Positions 8,595-16,421 of a stretch of 64,000 nt of DNA are shown here, one piece after another. The position numbers and the translations under genes are program-made. The DNA lies in assembly GCA_965216335.1 (NCBI GenBank), contig OZ244154.1:992001-1056000 (forward strand), read 5' to 3'. Under the pieces are notes generated by a model that did no database searches, was not told where the DNA came from, and worked only from the letters and a program-made list of their open reading frames with translations. How positions within the stretch are numbered: position 1 is the stretch's first letter; each line of letters starts with the position of its first letter. Origin of the DNA: JAHEJE01 sp965216335 (lineage in GTDB: Bacteria > Pseudomonadota > Alphaproteobacteria > Rhizobiales > Aestuariivirgaceae).

Positions 8595-9434
8595 ATGGCC
8601 ATAAGAGACCTGCTCGTTGCCTTTGATGCCAATCCGCCTTCCGTGCGGGCCCTGAGGTTTGCCGCGCAAATGGCGGTCAAGTACGACGCCTCGGTCACCG
8701 GGTTGCATGTCTACCGTCAGGAAAAGTTCGAAAGCCACATCCGGCGCTGGATTCCCGACGATGTGATCGACAACCTGCAAGCCTCGACGCTGGAAGCCGA
8801 AAAGGCGGTCGAGGCTGCGTTCTACGACACGCTCAAGACCTGCGGATTTTCCGGCCGTAGCAACTGGATTGCCGCGCCCGGCAATCCGGACGTGCTGCTG
8901 CCGCGTTACGTCCGCTACTTCGACATGCTGATTGCCGGTCAGTTTTCCGGCGGCAACGGCGGCCAGGGCGGCTCGGTCAACCCCGAGGAACTGCTGTTGC
9001 GCTCGGGAAAGCCGATCGTCGTGGTGCCCAAGAACTACGAGCAAAAGCCGTTCACCGAGACAGCCGCCGTCGCCTGGGACGCCAGCCGCTCGGCTGCCCG
9101 GGCCTTGACCGATGCCATGCAGATCCTCGAGACCAAGCACCGGCTTGACGTGATCCGGCTGATTTCCTCCGAAGATGACGAAGCCAAGCGGGTTCTGCCC
9201 GAACACGACCTGATCGCCCACCTCAAGGCCCACGGCATCAACGCCGAACTGGTGCAGATCAATCCGAAGGGCCGCAGCGCCGGTGAGACCATTCTCGCCC
9301 ACTGCGACGCGACCCAGCCCGACGTCCTGGTGATGGGCGCCTTCGGGCGCGGCAAGTTCGGCACCATCCTGTTCGGTTCGACGGCTCAGCACGTGCTGAA
9401 GAATATGACGATACCGGTTCTCATGTCACATTAG
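8595..9434 (+). CDS. Universal stress protein, tandem Usp domains
   Basis: A 279-residue cytoplasmic protein with two UspA domains (about 1-140 and 150-279). The second has a clean nucleotide-binding motif, GAFGRGKFGTILFGST, matching G-2x-G-9x-G(S/T); the first domain lacks an equally clear one. Such proteins bind ATP or AMP and support survival under stress. The ATG at 8595 is the family start (MAIRDLLVAFD); the upstream ribosome site is modest (GAGGAC). It is divergent from ppk2, with a mobile element in the shared promoter region. Direct FNR control is possible but unproven. Confidence 0.9.
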   Translation: MAIRDLLVAFDANPPSVRALRFAAQMAVKYDASVTGLHVYRQEKFESHIRRWIPDDVIDNLQASTLEAEKAVEAAFYDTLKTCGFSGRSNWIAAPGNPDVLLPRYVRYFDMLIAGQFSGGNGGQGGSVNPEELLLRSGKPIVVVPKNYEQKPFTETAAVAWDASRSAARALTDAMQILETKHRLDVIRLISSEDDEAKRVLPEHDLIAHLKAHGINAELVQINPKGRSAGETILAHCDATQPDVLVMGAFGRGKFGTILFGSTAQHVLKNMTIPVLMSH

Positions 9435-9504
9435 AAAATACAGATTAATATATGTTATTAAGTCATAAATCAGAGATTTATTCGCTGGTGAGTATGTGAT
9501 GCCG

Positions 9505-9523
9505 GCGGCTCTCAGAAAACACC
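9505..9523. repeat. Solo end of a palindromic element (type 3)
   Basis: GCGGCTCTCAGAAAACACC here differs at only one position from the terminal repeat of the element at 48691-48953. No matching opposite end is found nearby, so this looks like a truncated remnant. The match is short. Confidence 0.45.
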
Positions 9524-9763
9524 AGTCAACTTCCAGCCTGGAGCGGCGGGATTGGGCCATGCCAGCGGTACTGGCTCTTGGTGTTTCGGACACTCGGACC
9601 GCGCTGGTGTGACGACGTTACTCCGCCGGCAAACTGAGTCAAGCTCTACGCCCGTGCGAACGACTGCCAAAACGTACCGGAGCCGATTGTCGCGTCATAT
9701 CAACGGGGTAGAAGACGGCTTGCTCCGCCGGCCGGCACCGGAACGGTCTTGAGCATGCCGGCC

Positions 9764-9778
9764 CTGCCAAATTGGCAG
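9764..9778. promoter_or_regulatory. Palindromic activator site 1
   Basis: CTGCCAA-A-TTGGCAG is a perfect 7+7 palindrome centred at 9771, about 184 bp upstream of the predicted sigma-54 transcription start. The same palindrome recurs 66 bp downstream. Position and symmetry fit an upstream activating site for an NtrC-family protein, most simply the regulator encoded at 20129-21493. Confidence 0.72.
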
Positions 9779-9829
9779 TGGCGATTATCCTTGTTTTCCA
9801 AAGAGATAGCGAACCGGGCGGCGGTCTTG

Positions 9830-9844
9830 CTGCCAATTTGGCAG
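9830..9844. promoter_or_regulatory. Palindromic activator site 2
   Basis: CTGCCAA-T-TTGGCAG has identical arms to site 1 and is centred at 9837, about 118 bp upstream of the predicted start. The 66-bp spacing is roughly six helical turns, so both sites would lie on a similar DNA face. That suits cooperative binding of a dimeric sigma-54 activator. Confidence 0.72.
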
Positions 9845-9928
9845 AAATATGCGCCCCCAACTGATCTTTACTACCGCTCCGGAATAAAAAATTCGGCCTT
9901 ATCAATAAGTTAAAACAAGCAGGCCGTT

Positions 9929-9943
9929 TGGCACGAAACTTGC
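9929..9943 (+). promoter_or_regulatory. Sigma-54 (-24/-12) promoter
   Basis: TGGCACG-AAAC-TTGC matches the sigma-54 consensus TGGCACG-N4-TTGC exactly over these positions, with GG at -24 and GC at -12. Transcription would start near 9955, leaving about 53 nt of leader before the gene at 10008. A GAFTGA-containing activator is encoded at the end of the same cluster. Confidence 0.85.
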
Positions 9944-10007
9944 CGTTAACCATCTTGCCAGCCGCGTAACCGTCGTTTGCGCAGAAGATTGGTGGGAGGT
10001 TATTGGA

Positions 10008-10313
10008 ATGATATTGCAACGCACCGCCTTGGTTGCCTTGGCAGCTTACCTGGCTATGGCGGGTTCGGTTTTCGCCCAGGATCAGTATATCGCCGGGACG
10101 GAGCCTTCGGTGCGGCCGCAAAATGCACCCGTCATCACAACAACCGACAAGACGGACCAGTGGTACGCGACGGCGCTTACCGGCGTCAGCGAGCCCTATC
10201 CGCCGAACCTCGGGCTTGACGCTCAGGGTGCCTGGTACACGCCGTTCAACAAACCCGGAATGACCGGGCCCTACGACATTCGCAACTGGCATCAACCGCC
10301 GCCAACGCAGTGA
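10008..10313 (+). CDS. Small secreted protein, first gene of sigma-54 cluster
   Basis: A 101-residue protein with a clear Sec signal peptide (about 1-23, ending SVFA-QDQ), giving a mature periplasmic peptide of about 78 residues. The mature part is rich in Pro, Tyr and Trp and has no Cys. Segments include TDQWYATALTG, EPYPPNLGL and GPYDIRNWHQPP. I do not recognise the family. GGGAGG precedes the ATG. As the first gene after the sigma-54 promoter and just upstream of the Met-rich protein, it probably belongs to the same extracytoplasmic respiratory system, but no function can be assigned. Confidence 0.8.
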   Translation: MILQRTALVALAAYLAMAGSVFAQDQYIAGTEPSVRPQNAPVITTTDKTDQWYATALTGVSEPYPPNLGLDAQGAWYTPFNKPGMTGPYDIRNWHQPPPTQ

Positions 10314-10335
10314 GGCCGGCGGGCAATGGAATTTC

Positions 10336-10353
10336 CCGGAACCCCCGTTCCGG
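10336..10353 (+). other. Hairpin upstream of the Met-rich gene
   Basis: CCGGAAC-CCCC-GTTCCGG is a perfect 7-bp stem with a 4-nt loop between the first two genes of the cluster. It has no T-tract, so it is more likely an mRNA processing or stability element than a terminator. Confidence 0.5.
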
Positions 10354-10408
10354 CAAATAGCAGTCGGCCATAGGGGCCGGTTGCAAATTCAAAACTAGGA
10401 GAGAGAGG

Positions 10409-11521
10409 ATGAAGACTCGAATGCTAAGGAATTTTGCTGCAGCGGCTATGTGCTCAACCGCCTTGCTGGTGGCTGGGGCCGTGCACGCTGGGCAATCCGG
10501 CATGAGCGGTATGTCCGGCATGGGTGGCATGTCCGGAATGTCCGGCATGGGTGGCATGTCAGGCATGGGCGGAATGTCCGGTATGTCTGGAATGGGCGGA
10601 ATGGGCGGAATGTCCGGCATGGCTGGTATGGCCGGCGCCCGAGGCTATCCGACATGGACCTGCACGCAATACACATTTGTCGGCTTTAGACCCGGCCACT
10701 TCGCACGCGGCATGTCCGGCATGTCAGGCATGGGCGGCATGTCCGGTATGGGCGGCATGGGTGGCATGTCCGGTATGTCAGGCATGGGTGGCATGTCCGG
10801 CATGGGTGGCATGTCCGGTATGGGCGGCATGTCCGGCATGGGTGGCATGTCCGGCATGGGCGGCATGTCCGGCATGGGCGGCATGTCCGGTATGTCAGGC
10901 ATGGGTGGCATGAGCGGCATGGGCGGCATGTCCGGTATGTCAGGCATGGGTGGCATGAGCGGCATGGGCGGCATGTCCGGTATGTCAGGCATGGGTGGCA
11001 TGTCAGGCATGAGCGGTATGTCAGGCATGGGTGGCATGGGTGGCATGGGCGGCATGTCCGGTATGTCAGGCATGGGCGGCATGAGCGGCATGGGTGGCAT
11101 GTCCGGTATGTCAGGCATGGGTGGCATGGGCGGCATGTCCGGTATGTCAGGCATGGGCGGCATGAGCGGCATGGGTGGCATGTCCGGTATGTCAGGCATG
11201 GGCGGCATGTCCGGCATGGGCGGCATGTCCGGTATGTCAGGCATGGGTGGCATGGGTGGCATGTCCGGTATGTCAGGCATGGCCGGCTTCGGCGGTCCGG
11301 GCTGGGCTTGCTCGCAGTGGACCTACACCGCACCCCGCATGATGGGCATGACCGGTATGTCAGGCATGGGCGGAATGTCCGGCATGGGTGGCATGAGCGG
11401 CATGTCCGGCATGGGCGGAATGTCCGGTATGTCAGGCATGGGCGGCATGTCCGGCATGAGTGGCATGTCCGGCATGAGTGGCATGTCCGGTGAAAAAGCC
11501 AAGGACGAAAAGAAGAACTGA
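10409..11521 (+). CDS. Secreted Met-Gly-Ser triplet-repeat protein
   Basis: A 370-residue protein with a Sec signal peptide (about 1-27, ending AVHA-GQS). Almost all the rest is GM(S/G) triplets (for example GMSGMGGMSGM), so about every third residue is Met. Two short non-repeat islands break the array: WTCTQYTFVGF near residue 90 and WACSQWTYTAP near residue 300. Both share a W-x-C-x-Q-aromatic-T pattern with a single Cys. The C-terminus is charged (EKAKDEKKN). I know of no close family; Met-rich periplasmic segments can bind Cu(I) or Ag(I), which is only an inference here. AGGAGAGAGAGG precedes the ATG. Hairpins flank the cistron. The repetitive DNA should be prone to length change. Confidence 0.88.
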   Translation: MKTRMLRNFAAAAMCSTALLVAGAVHAGQSGMSGMSGMGGMSGMSGMGGMSGMGGMSGMSGMGGMGGMSGMAGMAGARGYPTWTCTQYTFVGFRPGHFARGMSGMSGMGGMSGMGGMGGMSGMSGMGGMSGMGGMSGMGGMSGMGGMSGMGGMSGMGGMSGMSGMGGMSGMGGMSGMSGMGGMSGMGGMSGMSGMGGMSGMSGMSGMGGMGGMGGMSGMSGMGGMSGMGGMSGMSGMGGMGGMSGMSGMGGMSGMGGMSGMSGMGGMSGMGGMSGMSGMGGMGGMSGMSGMAGFGGPGWACSQWTYTAPRMMGMTGMSGMGGMSGMGGMSGMSGMGGMSGMSGMGGMSGMSGMSGMSGMSGEKAKDEKKN

Positions 11522-11531
11522 CCACCGAAAC

Positions 11532-11607
11532 GCAGGGGACCACCGTCCCCTGCTTGACGCTTTTGCAGCATGAACCGGTTCGGGAAGGTGGCGTTTCTGC
11601 CTTCCCG
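11532..11607 (+). terminator. Two hairpins after the Met-rich gene, possible attenuator
   Basis: The first is a perfect 9-bp stem, GCAGGGGAC-CACC-GTCCCCTGC (11532-11553), followed by TTGACGCTTTT. The second is CGGGAAGG...CCTTCCCG (11581-11588 / 11600-11607) with an 11-nt loop. They lie in the 124-bp gap before the cytochrome gene. Partial termination or 3'-end protection would let the Met-rich mRNA accumulate above the downstream enzyme genes. Confidence 0.6.
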
Positions 11608-11645
11608 GATTGCTCAACAAACCCGATCAGCTGAGAGCCTGGGCA

Positions 11646-13154
11646 ATGAAAATAATCGAGTCTTCCATGGGTTACCTGGCCTTTGCCGGTGCGGTAGGCA
11701 CGGCGGTGTTGGCCGTTATCGCGGTTGGCACACTGGTGTTCAAGGGACCGGCCCAGCATGAATACACCCCGGGCAGCGCCCAACAGGCGGCAGTCGGCGC
11801 CCAGACCGCCGGCACCTCGTCCGGAACGCAAACAGCCGAACAGCCAGCGGCCGGCCAGCCGGCAAACACGGTGCAGGCCAGCGCGCCGGATGCCGCAGCC
11901 GGGGCAAAGGTCTATGCCAAGTGCAAGGCCTGCCACACACTCGACAAGGGCGGTGCCAACAAGGTCGGCCCGAACCTGTGGTCGATCATCGGACGCGGCG
12001 TTGCTTCGGTCGAAGGGTTTAAATATTCCAAGGCTCTGACCGGGCTCGCCGACAAGGCCTGGGATGTCGCCTTTCTGTCAGATTATCTCGCGGCACCGAA
12101 AAAGGCCGTTCCCGGCAACAAGATGGCATTTGCCGGCCTCAAGAAACCCGAACAGCGTAACAACCTGATTGCCTATCTCGCTCAACAGTCGGATACACCG
12201 GTTGCCGCCGATCAGTTGGGACTTGCCGCAGCAGCACCGGCTGCTGCCGCCGCGCAGGACAATGGCGCCGATCAGGACACGCAGGAGCCAGAAACCGGCG
12301 CCGCCGCGGTTGCGGGTCTGTCCGATCCTCCCGCCATGAGTGCCGAAGAAAAAGCCAAGATCGACGAGAAGGTCGCGGCGCTGAAACAGACCGTAGCCAA
12401 GCTCGACTACGAGCGGGCGCGGTTTCACCCGATTCATTTCGCACCGGAAATCTCCAAGGCCAGCGACGCTGAATGCCTGGTCTGCCATCAGGGCATCCTG
12501 AAGGCCGAGACCCGTGCGGCATCGCCTGCCGGTGTGAAGGCCGCGGACTCGCTTGCCTGGTATCAGACCCTCGACACCTACACCGGCGACCAGGCGATGT
12601 TCCACTGGCGGCACATGGAAAGCCCATATGCCAAGCAGGTGATGAACCTGAGCTGCGGTTTCTGCCACAAGGGCAACGATCCGCGTGAGGAATCCGCCGA
12701 CATGCAGCCAGGACGCAAGGCGTTTTCGGCATCGGCCGACAAACCCGCGTTCACCCTGCGCAAGATGGTCAATCCGACCGACACCTGCCTGCGCTGCCAC
12801 GGCGCCATGCCGTCGCCGGAAGAGATCATGGGTCTTGAAGGCCCCTGGCACCAGGTGCGCACCGACATGGAAAGCGAGGATGCGCCAAACGGTTGCCTGA
12901 GCTGCCACGCAGACGCCTTCCGCACCGTTCGCCATCGTGTGACCTATCTCAAGGCCAAGAGCATCGAGGAAGCCGCGCAGACCTCGTCGGACGTTTGCTA
13001 CGGCTGCCACGGCGGGCGTTCCTGGTACCGCATCGCCTATCCGTATCCGCGCACACCGTGGCCGGACATGGATCCGGAAGTGCCGGACTGGGCCAAGGAC
13101 CGGCCAACGGCCTCCGACGCCGAATACCAACTCAAGACCGAAGCCGCGCAATAA
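11646..13154 (+). CDS. Membrane-anchored six-heme cytochrome c
   Basis: A 502-residue protein with an N-terminal membrane anchor (about 9-32) and an Ala/Gln/Thr linker. Next comes a class I cytochrome c domain with CKACH (93-97) and the likely axial Met in GNKMAF (Met160). After a second Ala-rich linker there is a domain with five more heme sites: CLVCH (277), CGFCH (337), CLRCH (381), CLSCH (417) and CYGCH (451). It probably passes electrons between the quinol pool or soluble cytochromes and the molybdoenzyme encoded next, replacing a DmsC-type anchor. The ATG at 11646 is preferred because MKIIESSMGYL begins the anchor; an upstream in-frame TTG at 11610 is possible. The stop is 15 nt before the molybdoenzyme gene. 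Confidence 0.88.
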   Translation: MKIIESSMGYLAFAGAVGTAVLAVIAVGTLVFKGPAQHEYTPGSAQQAAVGAQTAGTSSGTQTAEQPAAGQPANTVQASAPDAAAGAKVYAKCKACHTLDKGGANKVGPNLWSIIGRGVASVEGFKYSKALTGLADKAWDVAFLSDYLAAPKKAVPGNKMAFAGLKKPEQRNNLIAYLAQQSDTPVAADQLGLAAAAPAAAAAQDNGADQDTQEPETGAAAVAGLSDPPAMSAEEKAKIDEKVAALKQTVAKLDYERARFHPIHFAPEISKASDAECLVCHQGILKAETRAASPAGVKAADSLAWYQTLDTYTGDQAMFHWRHMESPYAKQVMNLSCGFCHKGNDPREESADMQPGRKAFSASADKPAFTLRKMVNPTDTCLRCHGAMPSPEEIMGLEGPWHQVRTDMESEDAPNGCLSCHADAFRTVRHRVTYLKAKSIEEAAQTSSDVCYGCHGGRSWYRIAYPYPRTPWPDMDPEVPDWAKDRPTASDAEYQLKTEAAQ

Positions 13155-13169
13155 CGGGAGACAAGCAAC

Positions 13170-15731
13170 ATGAGCCGCAAGACCGGAATTTCCAAGATGG
13201 CAAAACTGCTCGATGTCGACCGGCGCGACTTTCTCAAGTCGGCGGCCGCAACGGCCGCAACCGGGCTGGTCGCGGCCAAGACCTCAGGCAAGGCCAACGC
13301 CTTCGCCTACGAGCCCTATCCCAAGGACGACGAACTGACCACCGTGGTCACCAGTTGCGCCCACAACTGCGGCTCGCGGCACATGCTGGTGGCGCACAAG
13401 AAGGGCGACGTGATCGTGCGGCTGTCGACCGACGACGGCACCTATCAGGGCGACCCGTTCGGCACCGACACCGAGGAGGTGCCGCAGGTGCGTGCCTGCC
13501 TGCGCGGCCGCTCCTACCGCTCGCGGCTCTATTCGCCCGAGCGTCTGCTCTACCCCATGAAGCGGGTCGGCAAGCGCGGCGAGGGCAAATTCAAGCGCAT
13601 CTCCTGGTACGACGCGGCCAAGGAAATCGCCGAACGCATGGTGCACATCAAGAACACCTACGGGCCGACGGCGCTGCTCGACCAGTCCTACGCCGGCGCC
13701 TCCTACGGTGTGCTGCACAAGTCGGATCAGGTCGAAGGCCTGCTGGGCCGCTTCCTCGGCATGTTCGGCTGCCGCACCAACTCATGGTCGGTGCCGTCCT
13801 ACCAGGGCACGACGTTTTCCTCGCGCATGACCTTCGGCACCATCGAGGACGGCAACGAGGACGATGCCTTCGCCCATACCAAGCTGATGATCATGTGGGG
13901 CTGGAACCCGGCCTACACCTTCCATGGCGGCAACACGTTCTACTACATGCGCATGGCCAAGCAGCGCGGCTGCAAGTTCGTGCTGGTCGATCCGCAATAC
14001 ACCGATTCCGCGGCGGCCTACGACGCCTGGTGGATCCCCATCAAGCCGAACACCGATGCCGCCATGCTGGCGGCGATGGCCCACTACATCTTCGACAACA
14101 ACCTGCAGGACCAGGAGTTCATCAACCGTTTCGTACAGGGCATGGACAAGGGCACCATGCCGGCCTGGGCCGCCAACCACGAGAACTTCCGCGACTACAT
14201 CTACGGCGTTTATGACGGCCAGCCGAAGACGCCGGAATGGGCCGAGCCGATCTGCGGCGTCAGCGCCGCCGACATCAAGAAGCTGGCCGACATGTACGCC
14301 CGCACCAAGCCGGCCGCCCTCAAGGCCTCATGGGCGCCTGGCCGCAACGCTTACGGCGAACAGTACAACCGCATGGCGGCCGCCGTGCAGGCGATGACCG
14401 GCAACGTCGGCATCCTCGGCGGCTGTGCCGAAGGTGTCGGCAAGGCCTGGCATGCCGAAGGCGTGGCCTATCCGTACGACGAGAACGCCAACATCTGGTA
14501 TGCCGCGATCAAGTCCGACCGCTGGGCCCACTGCGTGCTGAACTATCCCAATGTCAGCCGCGAGGAAATCGGCCTGTGGCCGCGCGACGACAATCTCGAC
14601 GGCGTCATTCCCAACATCCGCGGCATCTTCTGGCAGGGCTCGGACTGGTTCAACCAGCTCACCAACATCAACAAGGAGATCGAGGCGATCCGCAAACTCG
14701 ATTCCTATGGCGAGGGCGAGAGCCTCTTGGTGTGCATGGACTCGACCATCACGCCGACCGGCATCTGGGCCGACTACCTGCTGCCGATCGCCACCCACTT
14801 CGAGCGGCACGACGTGGCCCTGCCCTGGTACAAGGGACACTACTACATCCACCGGCCGACGGTCATTCAGCCGCTGGGCGAATCGAAGACCGACTTCCAG
14901 GTGTTCACCGAACTGGCCTATCAGCTCGGTTTCGGCCAGGCTTACAACCCGCGCTCGACGCCGGACTACTGGAACAATCCCGAGCCCGTCGACGAGGCCT
15001 ATCTGGCCGCCTGGTGGAACGACCGGGTGATCCACCACCAGCATGCCGACATCTCGTGGGAGGAGTTCAAGAAACGCGGCGTCTACAAGTTCCGCCTGGC
15101 CCAGCCGCATGTGGCGTTTCGGGCGCAGATCGAACAGGGCCTGCCGTTCCAGACGGCCTCGGGCAAGATCGAGATCTTCTCCGGCCAGTTGGCGCAGATC
15201 CAGGACTTCCGCTACACCCAGTACGGCTACCACATCCCGGCGATCCCGAAGTGGATCGAGCCGTGGGAGTCGCTCAACAGCGAAAAGACCAAGGACTTCC
15301 CGTTCCACCTGATCTCGCCGCATCCGCGCTGGCGTACCCACTCGATCTTCAACAACATCCCCTGGCTGCGCGAGACCTACAGCCAGGAGACGACGATGAA
15401 CGCCGCCGACGCCGAACGCCTCGGCATCAAGACCGGCGATACGATCGAAGTGTGGAACGATCGCGGCCGGGTGGTCACGCCGGTCTACGTCACCGAGCGC
15501 TGCATGCCGGGGGTCGCGGTGCTGCATGAAGGGGCCTGGATGGACCTTGACGAGAACGGGGTCGACCGGGCCGGCAATCCGGATTTCCTGACCGACGACA
15601 ATCCGAGCCCGGCGGGCGCGTTCGCCTACAACACAGTGCTGGCTAACATCAAGAAGAGCGAACTGTCTCACCGTCCCGGCTGGGACCAGCTTCAGACATC
15701 GCGCAGCCACGTCTTCCGGCGTGACATGTAA
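13170..15731 (+). CDS. Tat-exported DMSO-reductase-family molybdoenzyme, catalytic subunit
   Basis: An 853-residue molybdopterin oxidoreductase most like DmsA. The Tat signal DRRDFLKSAAA (about 17-27) predicts export to the periplasm. The N-terminal Fe-S motif reads C63-x3-C67-x3-H71-x38-C110, so the usual third Cys is His. The family segment VRACLRGRSYRSRLYSPERL and the stretch RVGKRGEGKFKRISWYDAA follow. The Mo-ligand region NSWSVPSYQGTTF offers Ser but is not certain. The C-terminal pterin-binding domain includes LISPHPRWRTHS and EGAWMDLDENGVDRAGN. Partners: Fe-S subunit and chaperone downstream, cytochrome upstream. GGGAG precedes the ATG. The substrate is undetermined; DMSO/TMAO, other N- or S-oxides, or an oxidative reaction are possible. 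Confidence 0.9.
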   Translation: MSRKTGISKMAKLLDVDRRDFLKSAAATAATGLVAAKTSGKANAFAYEPYPKDDELTTVVTSCAHNCGSRHMLVAHKKGDVIVRLSTDDGTYQGDPFGTDTEEVPQVRACLRGRSYRSRLYSPERLLYPMKRVGKRGEGKFKRISWYDAAKEIAERMVHIKNTYGPTALLDQSYAGASYGVLHKSDQVEGLLGRFLGMFGCRTNSWSVPSYQGTTFSSRMTFGTIEDGNEDDAFAHTKLMIMWGWNPAYTFHGGNTFYYMRMAKQRGCKFVLVDPQYTDSAAAYDAWWIPIKPNTDAAMLAAMAHYIFDNNLQDQEFINRFVQGMDKGTMPAWAANHENFRDYIYGVYDGQPKTPEWAEPICGVSAADIKKLADMYARTKPAALKASWAPGRNAYGEQYNRMAAAVQAMTGNVGILGGCAEGVGKAWHAEGVAYPYDENANIWYAAIKSDRWAHCVLNYPNVSREEIGLWPRDDNLDGVIPNIRGIFWQGSDWFNQLTNINKEIEAIRKLDSYGEGESLLVCMDSTITPTGIWADYLLPIATHFERHDVALPWYKGHYYIHRPTVIQPLGESKTDFQVFTELAYQLGFGQAYNPRSTPDYWNNPEPVDEAYLAAWWNDRVIHHQHADISWEEFKKRGVYKFRLAQPHVAFRAQIEQGLPFQTASGKIEIFSGQLAQIQDFRYTQYGYHIPAIPKWIEPWESLNSEKTKDFPFHLISPHPRWRTHSIFNNIPWLRETYSQETTMNAADAERLGIKTGDTIEVWNDRGRVVTPVYVTERCMPGVAVLHEGAWMDLDENGVDRAGNPDFLTDDNPSPAGAFAYNTVLANIKKSELSHRPGWDQLQTSRSHVFRRDM

Positions 15732-15752
15732 CCGGCACGAAGGAGAGTTGAT

Positions 15753-16421
15753 ATGGCCCAGGAACTGGACAAAGCAAAAATCAAAGCCGCCGTGCAAAAG
15801 AAGAAGCGCGAGGTCTATGAGCCGGTTGTGCCGGACATGCAGCTCGGCTTCATCCACAACAATGTCGACTGCATCGGCTGCCGGGCCTGCGAAATCGCCT
15901 GCAAGGACAAGAACGGCCTCGGCCCTGGCCCGCGCTTCCGCCGGGTGCAGTACATCGAGGGCGGCACCTATCCCAACGTGTTCGCCTTCAAGATCAACAT
16001 GTCGTGCAACCACTGCGCCGAACCGGCCTGCCTGCCGGCCTGCCCGACCGGCGCGATCTTCAAGCGCAAGTCGGATGGCATTGTCGATATCGATTCGACC
16101 CTGTGCATCGGCTGCCGGCGCTGCGAGGCGGTTTGTCCCTTTGGAGCACCGCAGTTCGATCCGGAAGACAACCTGGTCAAGAAGTGCAACATGTGCGTCG
16201 ACGAGATCGAGGCCGGCCGCAAGCCCTACTGCGTCATGGCCTGCATGATGCGGGTGCTCGATATCGGCCCCATCGACCAGTTGCGCGACGGCACCGCCGA
16301 CACCAAGGCGCGCGGGCCCAACGACGAGGTCGTCCGCCAGGTCCGCACCATGGCCGATCCCGAACTGACTAACCCGTCCATCGTCTTCGTGCCACACTCC
16401 AAGGGTAAGGTTGAGGGATGA
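15753..16421 (+). CDS. DmsB-type four-cluster ferredoxin subunit
   Basis: A 222-residue electron-transfer subunit with 16 ligand cysteines in four groups: CIGCRACEIAC, CNHCAEPACLPAC, CIGCRRCEAVC and CNMC...YCVMAC. All groups have full Cys sets, so four [4Fe-4S] clusters are expected, as in DmsB. It has no Tat signal of its own and is probably exported together with the catalytic subunit, as in related enzymes. AAGGAG precedes the ATG. Its stop overlaps the start of the chaperone gene (ATGA), showing tight co-translation. Confidence 0.93.
   Translation: MAQELDKAKIKAAVQKKKREVYEPVVPDMQLGFIHNNVDCIGCRACEIACKDKNGLGPGPRFRRVQYIEGGTYPNVFAFKINMSCNHCAEPACLPACPTGAIFKRKSDGIVDIDSTLCIGCRRCEAVCPFGAPQFDPEDNLVKKCNMCVDEIEAGRKPYCVMACMMRVLDIGPIDQLRDGTADTKARGPNDEVVRQVRTMADPELTNPSIVFVPHSKGKVEG

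Larger units (their letters stand above)
9435..10007. other. Regulatory intergenic region ahead of the respiratory cluster
   Basis: 573 bp without a convincing gene. It starts AT-rich after the usp stop, then has a short remnant of a palindromic-element end (9505-9523). Two palindromes (9764-9778, 9830-9844) and a sigma-54 promoter (9929-9943) follow, and a GGGAGG ribosome site lies at about 9993. Short open frames here lack coding character. Confidence 0.8.

Noticed and set aside
10645..11280. Long open frame opposite the Met-rich gene, reading as Pro-Met-Pro-rich repeats
   Set aside because: It is the exact antisense of the GM(S/G) codons; the repeat keeps the other frames open. There is no ribosome site or signal, while the sense frame has both.
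10409..11521. Possible CRISPR-like array because of short regular repeats
   Set aside because: Repeats are 9-bp codon triplets without unique spacers, in frame within a gene with signal peptide and stop codon; no Cas genes are present.
10686..11936. Minus-strand frame of about 416 codons spanning the Met-rich gene and the cytochrome start
   Set aside because: It crosses two well-supported plus-strand genes and consists mainly of repeat antisense (Cys/His/Arg/Thr-rich), so it is a by-product of the repeat and high GC.
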